A stretch of DNA of 64,000 bases from Candidatus Solibacter sp. GTDB taxonomy: Bacteria > Acidobacteriota > Terriglobia > Bryobacterales > Bryobacteraceae. Under the pieces are notes generated by a model. The model ran no database searches, was not told where the DNA came from, and saw nothing but the letters and a program-made list of their open reading frames with translations. The stretch covers positions 1 to 64,000 of the forward strand of contig JANYAH010000037.1 of NCBI GenBank assembly GCA_025361425.1, given 5' to 3'. The translations under genes and the position numbers were made by a program. Of this stretch, positions 16,956-24,606 are shown piece by piece. The number at the start of each line of letters is the position of its first letter. Position 1 is the first letter of the stretch.

Positions 16956-18734
16956 CTATGGCTTCAGCAACCACACACGATACGTCACCGCGTCCGTGAA
17001 CGGCACCAGCGTCAGTTCCTGGGGCTTACCGGCCACTACACCTGCCAGGCTATAGGCTTGGTTGCCGCGCCAGTCGCGGGGTAACTTGGTACTCGCGTCG
17101 ATCAGCTTCACCGCCGCGCCGCGCGGGCCGGCCGCCTGCAAATCCAGGACGCCCGGATTCGCGGCCTGCTCCAGCGCTAGAACCTGAGGCCCGCGCGCGA
17201 TCGCCACGTTGTAGGGATAGCTTGGGCCTCCGGGAAGGATACGCACCGTCATGTCCATATCGACGGTGACCCGGTCGCCCGGTTTCCAATCGCGCTCGAT
17301 CGCCAGGAACTGCCCCGCCACGCCTTTGTACGTCTGCCCGCCGGCGGTGGCGGCGAAGCGCGCGGTCCACTCTGGCACGCGCAGATACAGCGGGAACCGT
17401 GCCGTCTTTGCGGGATTCACCGTTAGCACCGCGCTGCCTTCCCCCGGGTAGTTCGTCTTGACGTCGATGCCAATGCCATCCACACTCACATGGCCCGGCA
17501 CGTAAAACAACACGGCGACGCCGCCGGAGCGCGATCCCCAGGCCAGTTGCGGGATCATCGAAATGCCGCGTGGTTCGCTCGATACGCAGCAGTTGATCCC
17601 CGGCCCGGGAGATTTCTTCCCGTTCAGCGGCGTGAAGTAGCAGATATCGCCGGTCCGCGGGTCTTGCGCGCCTAACAGCGCGTTGTAAACGGTGTGCTCC
17701 AGTTGCTCGGCGTACTGTGGCTCGCCGGTGAGCCGCAGCAATTGCCAGGTGAGTTGCAGCCACGTAACCGTGGCGCAGCCTTCGCCCACGCTGGAGGCTT
17801 CCTCGCCCGGCAGCACGGAATCGTCGGCGAAGTGCTCTTTCGCGCTGGTTGTGCCGGTGACGTAGAGCCGGTGCGCGGCGATGTCCCGCCACGCGGTCTG
17901 CGCGGTTTCGAGGTACGCGGGGTTGCCGGTCACGCGATATAACTCGGCCAGCCCGACCAGATTCGACATCATTTCGTACGCCTTGGCGTTGGCTGTGCGA
18001 AACACGCTTTGGGTGGCGCGCAGCGAGTCGAGAATCTTCGGCCCGTTCGGCTGGCTCCACGTCCGCACCAGGTACTCGCAGAAATCCAGGTACTTGCGGT
18101 CGCCGGTGAACCGGTAGAGGTTCACCATCGCCTCCAGAATGCTGGTGGAGGCCATTCCCACATGCGTCCCGGAAGCGATGATGTCCCGCTGCCCCGGGCC
18201 GGTTCCAAAGGTGCGGCACAGGAGGTCGCCGATCTTCCGCGAGGCATCGAGCGCCGGCTCGTATCCGGTCGCCTGGTAGTAGCTGATGAGACCGATCAGG
18301 TCGTACTTGTGAACCCACACGTCCCAGCTTGTCCAGCGCTTCTCGTCGAGGTACGTGCCCAGGTAGCCGTCGGGACGTTGCGTCGCAACCAGCCCGCGCA
18401 CCACGCGGTCCATCAGGGTCTTCAGCCGTTCGTCGCCGGTGTAAAGCCACGTGTTGGCGGCCGCGTGCAGAAACTTGCCGGCGTGCTCGCCGATCCAATC
18501 CTGTTCCCCAGGGCGCTGTTGAAAGCCTTTGAGGATGCCCTTTTCGTCCACGTGAAGCAGGCGTCCTTCCAGGTTGACACGCATGCGGTCGCCCAGCAGG
18601 CCCTCCATGCGCTGGCCGGCGTAAGGCGCCGGCGTGAACCGGTCGGCCACTTTGTCCGCGACGGCGGCGGGCTTTAGTGGTTGGGCGGCAAACGCCGGCA
18701 GGACACACACGATGACAGACAGCAGAAATCTCAT
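16956..18734 (-). CDS. GH127-family (DUF1680) beta-L-arabinofuranosidase-like enzyme, secreted
   Basis: Protein of 592 residues from ATG 18734 with a signal peptide (MRFLLSVIVCVLPAFAAQ). It is an alpha/alpha-barrel glycosidase: GEHAGKFLHAAANTWLYTGD and VHKYDLIGLISYYQATG are typical of DUF1680. The family's metal site, Glu-x-Cys plus Cys-Cys, is visible as GEGCA (about 330) and GINCCVSSEPRG (about 405-416). In Bifidobacterium HypBA1 these residues bind zinc and the enzyme removes beta-L-arabinofuranose. Its position beside isomerase, ribulokinase and epimerase genes supports L-arabinose as the released sugar. It converges on the GH2 gene 40 bp away. Confidence 0.87.
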   Translation of the reverse strand: MRFLLSVIVCVLPAFAAQPLKPAAVADKVADRFTPAPYAGQRMEGLLGDRMRVNLEGRLLHVDEKGILKGFQQRPGEQDWIGEHAGKFLHAAANTWLYTGDERLKTLMDRVVRGLVATQRPDGYLGTYLDEKRWTSWDVWVHKYDLIGLISYYQATGYEPALDASRKIGDLLCRTFGTGPGQRDIIASGTHVGMASTSILEAMVNLYRFTGDRKYLDFCEYLVRTWSQPNGPKILDSLRATQSVFRTANAKAYEMMSNLVGLAELYRVTGNPAYLETAQTAWRDIAAHRLYVTGTTSAKEHFADDSVLPGEEASSVGEGCATVTWLQLTWQLLRLTGEPQYAEQLEHTVYNALLGAQDPRTGDICYFTPLNGKKSPGPGINCCVSSEPRGISMIPQLAWGSRSGGVAVLFYVPGHVSVDGIGIDVKTNYPGEGSAVLTVNPAKTARFPLYLRVPEWTARFAATAGGQTYKGVAGQFLAIERDWKPGDRVTVDMDMTVRILPGGPSYPYNVAIARGPQVLALEQAANPGVLDLQAAGPRGAAVKLIDASTKLPRDWRGNQAYSLAGVVAGKPQELTLVPFTDAVTYRVWLLKP

Positions 18735-18905
18735 AATCGCTCTTTTCGGGGAAACTTCCGTAAAGTGGATTGTGTTCCGGTTCGCCTCCCGAGTCAAGCG
18801 CCGGCTACCGGCGAAACGAACAGCGGCTGAGCATTTCTCCACGAATCTGCGATTCCAGTGCCCATCCTTGTTTCCAGGTGAGATTATTTCTCCCGGCGAT
18901 TGGCT

Positions 18906-18917
18906 ATATTCGGTGCA
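18906..18917 (+). promoter_or_regulatory. -10 box with leaderless start
   Basis: TATATTCGGTGC lies directly before the ATG at 18917. It matches the TATAATCGGTGC and TATAATCGGTTC regions at 3336-3347 and 3391-3402. With a normal -10 to +1 distance the transcript would begin at or within a base or two of the start codon. Confidence 0.5.
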
Positions 18918-20149
18918 TGGCTCTCAATCGCAGATTCTTCCTTGCCGGCCTGCTGGCCTCGCCTCTGGCGGCGGCTTACCAGAAGGCGGCGCAGAGCGCG
19001 GCCCCGATGCGAATCCGGCGCATCGAGACGGTCTACTGGAAATCGCGCCAAGACGCCCCGTTCTGGCCGCACTGGACCTGGTTGAAGATTGAGACCGAGT
19101 CCGGCGAGTCCGGAATCGGCGAGACCTATCCCCGCAACTCCAACGAGGCGGCGGCCATTCACGGAGTCGCCAGCCAGTTGATGGGCCGCGACCCGCGCGA
19201 CATCGAGAGCATCTGGGCGGACCTCTACCGTTCGTTCGATTACCAGGTGACGGGCGGCGCCGAGATGCGCGCCATGAGCGCCATCGACCTCGCATTGTGG
19301 GATCTGCTGGGGAAATCGCTGAATGCGCCAGTCTACCGGCTCATCGGAGGAAAGACGAATCCGCGGGTGCGGCTCTACAATACCTGTTTTCCCTACAAAT
19401 ACGATTTTCTCCGCGAGCCCGAGAAAATCATGCGCGAGCTGATCGATACCCGCGGCATCAGGGCGATCAAGATCTGGCCCTTCGACGGCGCCGCCGAGCG
19501 CAATGGTCATCAGTACATCACGCAGCAGGACATCGACCAGGCGCTGGCGCCGGTGAGGAAGCTGCGTGACACCTTCGGGAACGAGATCGAAATCGCCATG
19601 GAGTTTCACTCCAATTGGAACCTGCCCGCCGCCGTTCGGATCGCGCGGGCGCTGGAGCCGTACCGGCCGATGTGGCTCGAAGATATGCTTCTGCCCGGAA
19701 ACCCGAATCAGTACCGCGAACTGGCGTTGGCCACCTCGCTGCCCCTGACTATCAGCGAGCGGATGGCGGGCAAGATGCAGTTCGAGCAGCTCCTGGCTGC
19801 GCGCGCAGCCAAATTTGTGATGTTCGACGTCACCTGGTGCGGCGGCCTCACCGAAGCGCGCAAGATCGCCACTATGGCGGACGCCTACCAGCTTCCGGTG
19901 GTTCCGCACACCGCCGGCGGCCCGCTGTTGTTCTACGCGTCCACACACCTCACCACCGCTTCGCCCAACGTGTGGATCCAGGAGAGTTGCCAGCGCTTTT
20001 ACGAACGCGACTGGCCGGCCATGCTGGAGAACCCCATCGTGCCGCGGGACGGATTTATCCAGGTTCCCGAGGAGCCGGGCTTCGGCATGAAGATCAAGCC
20101 CGAGGCGTGGAACCACCCCGCCGCGGTAAGGCAGGTTAGCGGGCGGTAG
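18917..20149 (+). CDS. Enolase-superfamily (mandelate racemase/muconate lactonizing) sugar-acid dehydratase-like enzyme, exported
   Basis: Protein of 410 residues from ATG 18917. It opens MALNRRFFLAGLLASPLAAAYQ, an export signal that could use the Tat route, unusual because most relatives are cytoplasmic. The barrel carries three acidic metal ligands on successive strands, AMEFHSNWN, PMWLEDMLLPGN and TISERMAG, and a later VVPHTAGGPL that may provide the His base. The first-strand motif reads RAIKIWPFD, with one Lys rather than a clear KxK pair. Related enzymes dehydrate aldonic acids. It leads the LacI and symporter genes and may act on an oxidised pentose or hexuronate. Confidence 0.78.
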   Translation: MALNRRFFLAGLLASPLAAAYQKAAQSAAPMRIRRIETVYWKSRQDAPFWPHWTWLKIETESGESGIGETYPRNSNEAAAIHGVASQLMGRDPRDIESIWADLYRSFDYQVTGGAEMRAMSAIDLALWDLLGKSLNAPVYRLIGGKTNPRVRLYNTCFPYKYDFLREPEKIMRELIDTRGIRAIKIWPFDGAAERNGHQYITQQDIDQALAPVRKLRDTFGNEIEIAMEFHSNWNLPAAVRIARALEPYRPMWLEDMLLPGNPNQYRELALATSLPLTISERMAGKMQFEQLLAARAAKFVMFDVTWCGGLTEARKIATMADAYQLPVVPHTAGGPLLFYASTHLTTASPNVWIQESCQRFYERDWPAMLENPIVPRDGFIQVPEEPGFGMKIKPEAWNHPAAVRQVSGR

Positions 20150-20205
20150 CGCCGTTTACCGGCGCGGCTCTCGGGCGCAGGGGCGGCAGATCTAAAGATT
20201 GCTTG

Positions 20206-20211
20206 TACAAT
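20206..20211 (+). promoter_or_regulatory. TACAAT -10 box before the lacI-type gene
   Basis: TACAAT nine bases before the ATG at 20221. No good -35. The expected transcript would have almost no leader, which fits other promoters in the window. Confidence 0.4.
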
Positions 20212-20220
20212 GTTAGGGAG

Positions 20221-21219
20221 ATGACCCTCGAACAGGTGGCCCACCGCGCCAAAGTTTCCACCGCCACGGTCTCGCGGGTACTCAACAATGCAAGCGTGGT
20301 CAAGACATCCACCCGCGCCCGAGTGGTCAAGGCAATCGAGGAGTTAAAGTATCATCCCAATCTCCACGCCCGCCATCTGGCGGGCGGCAAGAGCCGTACC
20401 ATCGGGATGATTGTCTCCAATATGGAGAATCCCTTTTTCTTCGACATTTACAAGACGGTGGAGAGCGATGCGCACGCCGCGGGTTTCGAAGTGGTGGTGG
20501 CCAACACCGACTACCGGAGTGAACAACTGGTGGCCAGCATCCGGCTGATGATCGGACGCCGCGTGGCGGGTTTGGCCGTGGTGGTGTCGGAGATGGAGCC
20601 GGCGCTGATTGAAGAACTCACCGACAGCAACATCCCCGTCGTCTTCTACGACGTCGGCGCGCCGCGGCAGAACATCACCAACATCCGCGTGAACTACGGG
20701 CGGGGCATCGACAAGATCATCGACTACCTCTACAGCCTGGGACATCGCAAACTGGGCTTCGTGGGGCACCATGCGATGCTCGGACCCATCAACGAACGCG
20801 TCAAACCGGTGCTGGACGCGGTGGCGCGCTATCCGGGCGTGGAGGTGCGCACCGCCGCCGATGCCGATACCCTGGACGGCGGCCGCCTGGCCGCGCGCGC
20901 CCTGCTGGCGTCGGGCGAGCAGCCGACGGCCATCGTCTGCGTGAACGATATTATGGCCGTGGGCGCGTTGCGCGAGTTGCGCGAGCGCGGCATCCGCGTT
21001 CCTCAGGATGTCTCGGTCACCGGTTTCGATAACGTGAAGCTTTCGGAGTTCTGCTACCCGGCGCTCACCACGGTGCATATACCACGCGATACAATCGGGC
21101 ATCTGATTTGCGACACGTTGCTTTCGAAATCCGGCAACAACGCGGCGGCGGATCATGAGATGGTAATCGATCCGGAATTCGTTCTGCGCGACTCCACCGG
21201 CCCGGCTCCGGGGCGCTAG
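20221..21219 (+). CDS. LacI-family transcriptional regulator
   Basis: Protein of 332 residues. The N-terminal helix-turn-helix reads MTLEQVAHRAKVSTATVSRVLN, followed by the hinge (KYHPNLHARHLAGG) and a periplasmic-binding-protein-like core (IGMIVSNMENPFF, SVTGFDNVKLSEF). Such proteins repress sugar genes until a sugar or phosphosugar binds. I start at the ATG at 20221; a TTG at 20203 is in frame but overlaps the TACAAT box. A perfect LacI-type operator lies 53 bp after its stop, before the symporter, and is its obvious target. Confidence 0.93.
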   Translation: MTLEQVAHRAKVSTATVSRVLNNASVVKTSTRARVVKAIEELKYHPNLHARHLAGGKSRTIGMIVSNMENPFFFDIYKTVESDAHAAGFEVVVANTDYRSEQLVASIRLMIGRRVAGLAVVVSEMEPALIEELTDSNIPVVFYDVGAPRQNITNIRVNYGRGIDKIIDYLYSLGHRKLGFVGHHAMLGPINERVKPVLDAVARYPGVEVRTAADADTLDGGRLAARALLASGEQPTAIVCVNDIMAVGALRELRERGIRVPQDVSVTGFDNVKLSEFCYPALTTVHIPRDTIGHLICDTLLSKSGNNAAADHEMVIDPEFVLRDSTGPAPGR

Positions 21220-21235
21220 CGCGCAGTACGCATCC

Positions 21236-21285
21236 TTGACACGAAGGTTGAGGTCCCATACGATATGCAGGTGCAAGCGATTACA
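21236..21285 (+). promoter_or_regulatory. Sigma-70 promoter with LacI-family operator over +1
   Basis: TTGACA (21236-21241), a 17-bp spacer, TACGAT (21259-21264), then TGCAAGCGATTACA (21272-21285). The last fits the LacI/PurR-type consensus TGNAANCGNTTNCA at every fixed base and sits at the expected transcription start, an ideal repression position. The regulator gene ends 16 bp upstream of the -35 box. Confidence 0.82.
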
Positions 21286-21321
21286 ACGACTTTTCCGGCG
21301 CTCCTGCTGCAAGCGCGGTTG

Positions 21322-22989
21322 ATGACCCTCTCCGCGGTCGACCTCACAATCATCGTTTTATATTTCATAGCCGTCCTGGGAATCGGCTTTTACCTGAAGC
21401 GGTTCACCAAAACCGGCGAAGATTTCTTCCTCGCGGGACGCGAGATGACGGCCTGGATTGCGGGGTTGAGCTTCCTCGCGGCCAACCTGGGTTCACTCGA
21501 ACTCATGGGGTGGGCGGCCGCCGCCTATCAATACGGCATTCTGGCCGTGCACTGGTATTGGATCGGCGCCATTCCCGCCATGCTCTTCCTGGGGATCGTC
21601 ATGATCCCGTTCTATTACATCTCCAAGACGCACTCTGTCCCCGGCTATCTTAAGCTGCGCTTCGGCGAACCTACGCGCGCCATCTCCGCCGTCTCCTTCG
21701 GGTTGATGACGGTCTTCATGAGCGGCATCAACATGTTCTCCATGGCGCTGGTGATGAAGGTGGTACTCGGCTGGGATATTCACGTCAGCATCTGGATCTC
21801 CTCCATCACGGTGATGCTGTATGTCGGGTTGGGCGGGTTGCTCTCGGCCATCTTTAATGAGGTGCTGCAGTTTGTGCTGATCTGGCTGGGCGCCATGCTG
21901 ATTTCCATCATCGGCCTGGTCGAAGCCGGCGGCTGGGACGGGATGGTGGCCAGAATTCACACCAACTTCCCGCAAGGGGATTACACCCACGCATGGCGCA
22001 CCCTGGGCTCTTTCAACGACAACCCGATGGGCATCAACTGGGTGGGCATTGTGTTCGGACTTGGCGCGGTAATTTCCATGGGCTACTGGACCACCGATTT
22101 CCTGGTGGTGCAGCGCGTCATCGCAGCCAAGGACCTGCGCTCCGCCAAGCTGGCGCCCATCATCGGCGCGGCCTTCAAGATGTGCGTGCCCTTCATCGTG
22201 ATTCTGCCCGGCCTGCTGGGCCTCGCGGTGTTGCCGGAACACCTGCTGCCCGAAAGCGTGGCGCGGGCTACCGGCGGTCACAGCTATAACGAAGTGCTGC
22301 CCATCATGCTGGCTCGCTACTGCGGCCCCGGACTACTGGGGCTCGGCATCACCGCGCTGATCGCGGGTTTCATGAGCGGCATGGCGGGTAACGTCAGCGC
22401 CTTCGCCACCGTGTGGACCTACGATATCTACCGCGCCGTGTTCCGCAAGGACGCCCCTGACGCGCACTACGTGAGCGTGGGCCGCTGGTGTACGGTTTTG
22501 GGCGTGCTGGCCTCCATCGGCACGGCCTATATGGTCATGAGTTTCGCCAGCATCATGGATTACGTACAAGCCCTGTTCAGCTTCTTCATCGCGCCGCTCT
22601 TCGGCACGGTGCTGCTCGGCATGTTGTGGAAGCGGGCTTCCCCGGCCGGCGGTTTCTGGGGGCTGGCAGCGGGCACGGCGTCCTCCATCGGCATGTGGGC
22701 CTGGGTTAAACTGGACCCCACCGCGCTGCAATACGTCGCCATGTCTTCGAACGCCAAGGATATGGCGGAGAACATGTTCCGCGCCCTTTGGTCCTGGATT
22801 GTGTGCGTCGTCGTCACCGTGGTGGTCAGCCTGATGACCAAGCCAAAGCCGGAATCGGAACTGACCAACCTGGTGTACGGCTGCACCGTGATTCCGTCGG
22901 AAGGCCACCTGCCGGTTTGGCAGCGCCCGGCGTTCTGGGCGTGCATAGTGGGTGCGGCTTTCCTCGCATTGAATATTATTTTCTGGTAG
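21322..22989 (+). CDS. Sodium:solute symporter (SSS family)
   Basis: Protein of 555 residues with about 13-14 membrane helices, starting MTLSAVDLTIIVLYF. Family marks are DFFLAGREMTAWIAGLSFLAANLGSLELMGWA in the first helices, GGLLSAIFNEVLQFVLIWLG, and ITALIAGFMSGMAGNVSAF near helix 8, where sodium binds. It imports a sugar or related solute with sodium. The ATG at 21265 is open in frame but would be too close to, or upstream of, the transcript start and its first codons are the operator, so I choose 21322. The isomerase gene follows 21 bp downstream. Confidence 0.88.
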   Translation: MTLSAVDLTIIVLYFIAVLGIGFYLKRFTKTGEDFFLAGREMTAWIAGLSFLAANLGSLELMGWAAAAYQYGILAVHWYWIGAIPAMLFLGIVMIPFYYISKTHSVPGYLKLRFGEPTRAISAVSFGLMTVFMSGINMFSMALVMKVVLGWDIHVSIWISSITVMLYVGLGGLLSAIFNEVLQFVLIWLGAMLISIIGLVEAGGWDGMVARIHTNFPQGDYTHAWRTLGSFNDNPMGINWVGIVFGLGAVISMGYWTTDFLVVQRVIAAKDLRSAKLAPIIGAAFKMCVPFIVILPGLLGLAVLPEHLLPESVARATGGHSYNEVLPIMLARYCGPGLLGLGITALIAGFMSGMAGNVSAFATVWTYDIYRAVFRKDAPDAHYVSVGRWCTVLGVLASIGTAYMVMSFASIMDYVQALFSFFIAPLFGTVLLGMLWKRASPAGGFWGLAAGTASSIGMWAWVKLDPTALQYVAMSSNAKDMAENMFRALWSWIVCVVVTVVVSLMTKPKPESELTNLVYGCTVIPSEGHLPVWQRPAFWACIVGAAFLALNIIFW

Positions 22990-23010
22990 GCAACAAGAGG
23001 TATAAACGAA

Positions 23011-24426
23011 ATGAATAACAACAAATCCCGTCCTATTACGTTCGGCCTGATCGTGGGCAACCGGGGATTCTTCCCGGACCACCTGGCGAAAAGCGGCCGC
23101 GAAGATATGATAGCGGCCATCGAAAAAGCGGGCTACGCAGTACTCACCGTCGGAGTGGAAGAGACCAAGTTCGGCGCCATCGAAAGCCGCAACGAATCGG
23201 CTGTCTGCGCCGACCTCTTCAAGCGCCGCCGCGACGAAATCGACGGCATTATCGTCACGCTGCCGAATTTCGGCGAAGAGCGCGCCATCGCCGACGCGCT
23301 GCGTCAAGCCAATCTGGACGTGCCCGTGCTGGTCCAGGCTACGCCGGACACCCCCGGCTTAATGACCATCCGGGACCGCCGCGATAGCTTCTGCGGCAAG
23401 ATGAGCGCGTGCAATAACCTGAAGCAGTACGGCATTCCGTACTCGCTGACCACGCTGCACACCGAAGCCCCGGATTCCGACCTTTTCCGCAAGGACATCG
23501 CCTGGTTCGCCGCCGTCTGCCGCGTGGTGCGCGGCCTGCGCCGCATCCGCATCGGCGCCATCGGCGCGCGTCCCTCGGCGTTCAACACCGTGCGCTATAG
23601 CGAGAAACTGCTCGAAGCCAGCGGCATCTCTGTGGAACCGATCGACCTCTCGGAGATTCTCGGCCGCATCGTCCGCATGAAGGACAGCGAGGCCGAAGCC
23701 AAGCTGGCCGCCATCAAGAAGTACGTCTCCACCGATCAGGTTCCCGCCGAAGCCCTGATGAAGATGGCCAAGCTCGGCACCGTGATCGATACCTGGATGG
23801 AGCAGACACAAGTCTCCATTAGCGCCATACAGTGCTGGACCTCGCTTGAAGAATTCTTCGGCGTGGTGCCCTGCACGGTGATGAGCATGATGAGCGAAAA
23901 CCTGATGTCGAGCGCCTGCGAAGTGGATATCTGCGGCGTGATCGGCATGCACGCCCTGCAACTCGCCAGCGAAACCCCCAGCGCCCTGCTAGATTGGAAC
24001 AACAATTACGGCGACGACCCGGACAAGGCCGTCTGCTTCCATTGCAGCAACTTGCCGAAGACCTTCTTCAAGAGTGTCAAGATGGACTTCCAGCAGATTA
24101 TCGCCGGCACCGTGGGCCGCGAGAACACCTACGGCACCTGCGAGGGCTTGGTGAAAGCCAGCCCGATGAGCTTCGCGCGCTTCTCCACCAACGATCTGGA
24201 AGGCAGCATCGATGGCTACGTGGGAGAGGGCGAGTTCACCGACGATCCGCTGACCACCTTCGGCGGCGCCGGCGTCGTCAAGATTCCGCATCTCCAAACC
24301 CTGCTGCGCTTCATCTGCGAAAACGGCTTCGAGCATCACGTAGCCGCCAACATGTCCACCGTGGCGTCCGCCGTGCAGGAAGCCACCGGCCACTACCTGG
24401 GCTGGAACGTCGCCATTCACGAGTAG
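23011..24426 (+). CDS. L-fucose/L-arabinose isomerase-fold sugar isomerase
   Basis: Protein of 471 residues with the FucI/AraA-type layout: N-terminal alpha/beta domains (FGLIVGNRGFFPDHLAKSG; IIVTLPNFGEERAIADAL) and a C-terminal domain (AVCFHCSNLPKTFF, YGTCEGLVKASPMSFARFS, HHVAANMSTVASAV). The His, Glu and Asp metal ligands of the family are plausible but cannot be assigned with certainty. Followed by ribulokinase and ribulose-phosphate epimerase genes, it most likely makes L-ribulose from L-arabinose, filling the place of a classical AraA, although other aldose substrates cannot be excluded. AGAGGTATAAACGAA supplies a ribosome site. Confidence 0.8.
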   Translation: MNNNKSRPITFGLIVGNRGFFPDHLAKSGREDMIAAIEKAGYAVLTVGVEETKFGAIESRNESAVCADLFKRRRDEIDGIIVTLPNFGEERAIADALRQANLDVPVLVQATPDTPGLMTIRDRRDSFCGKMSACNNLKQYGIPYSLTTLHTEAPDSDLFRKDIAWFAAVCRVVRGLRRIRIGAIGARPSAFNTVRYSEKLLEASGISVEPIDLSEILGRIVRMKDSEAEAKLAAIKKYVSTDQVPAEALMKMAKLGTVIDTWMEQTQVSISAIQCWTSLEEFFGVVPCTVMSMMSENLMSSACEVDICGVIGMHALQLASETPSALLDWNNNYGDDPDKAVCFHCSNLPKTFFKSVKMDFQQIIAGTVGRENTYGTCEGLVKASPMSFARFSTNDLEGSIDGYVGEGEFTDDPLTTFGGAGVVKIPHLQTLLRFICENGFEHHVAANMSTVASAVQEATGHYLGWNVAIHE

Positions 24427-24466
24427 GGCGCATTGGTATCATGACCGCGAGAAGGTGTTCAACTGT

Positions 24467-24584
24467 GGGGCGGACCCCCTGGTCCGCGCGGGTCCCCCTG
24501 GACCCGCTTCTCGCCAACGAAGTCAGCTATATCTGTACGGCGCCAGCCGACGGGGACGTCGGCTGCGGACCGGGGGTCCGCCCC
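24467..24584. repeat. Cluster of four hairpins bounded by a 20-21 bp inverted repeat
   Basis: The outer arms 24467-24487 and 24565-24584 are inverted copies differing by one deleted base. Each arm is itself a hairpin (24470-24476/24481-24487 with CCCT loop; 24565-24571/24575-24581 with GGG loop). Between them lie two more perfect 8-bp hairpins: 24488-24495/24500-24507 with CCCT loop and 24544-24551/24558-24565 with GGGGAC loop. It fills most of the isomerase-kinase gap. It resembles a compound extragenic palindrome that may stabilise or partly terminate the transcript. Confidence 0.8.
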
Positions 24585-24606
24585 TCAATGCAAGGAGATC
24601 TCTGAC

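Noticed and set aside
17050-18708. 552-codon open frame on the minus strand in a second phase
   Set aside because: It lies wholly within GH127, which has clear motifs; this phase has shadow composition.
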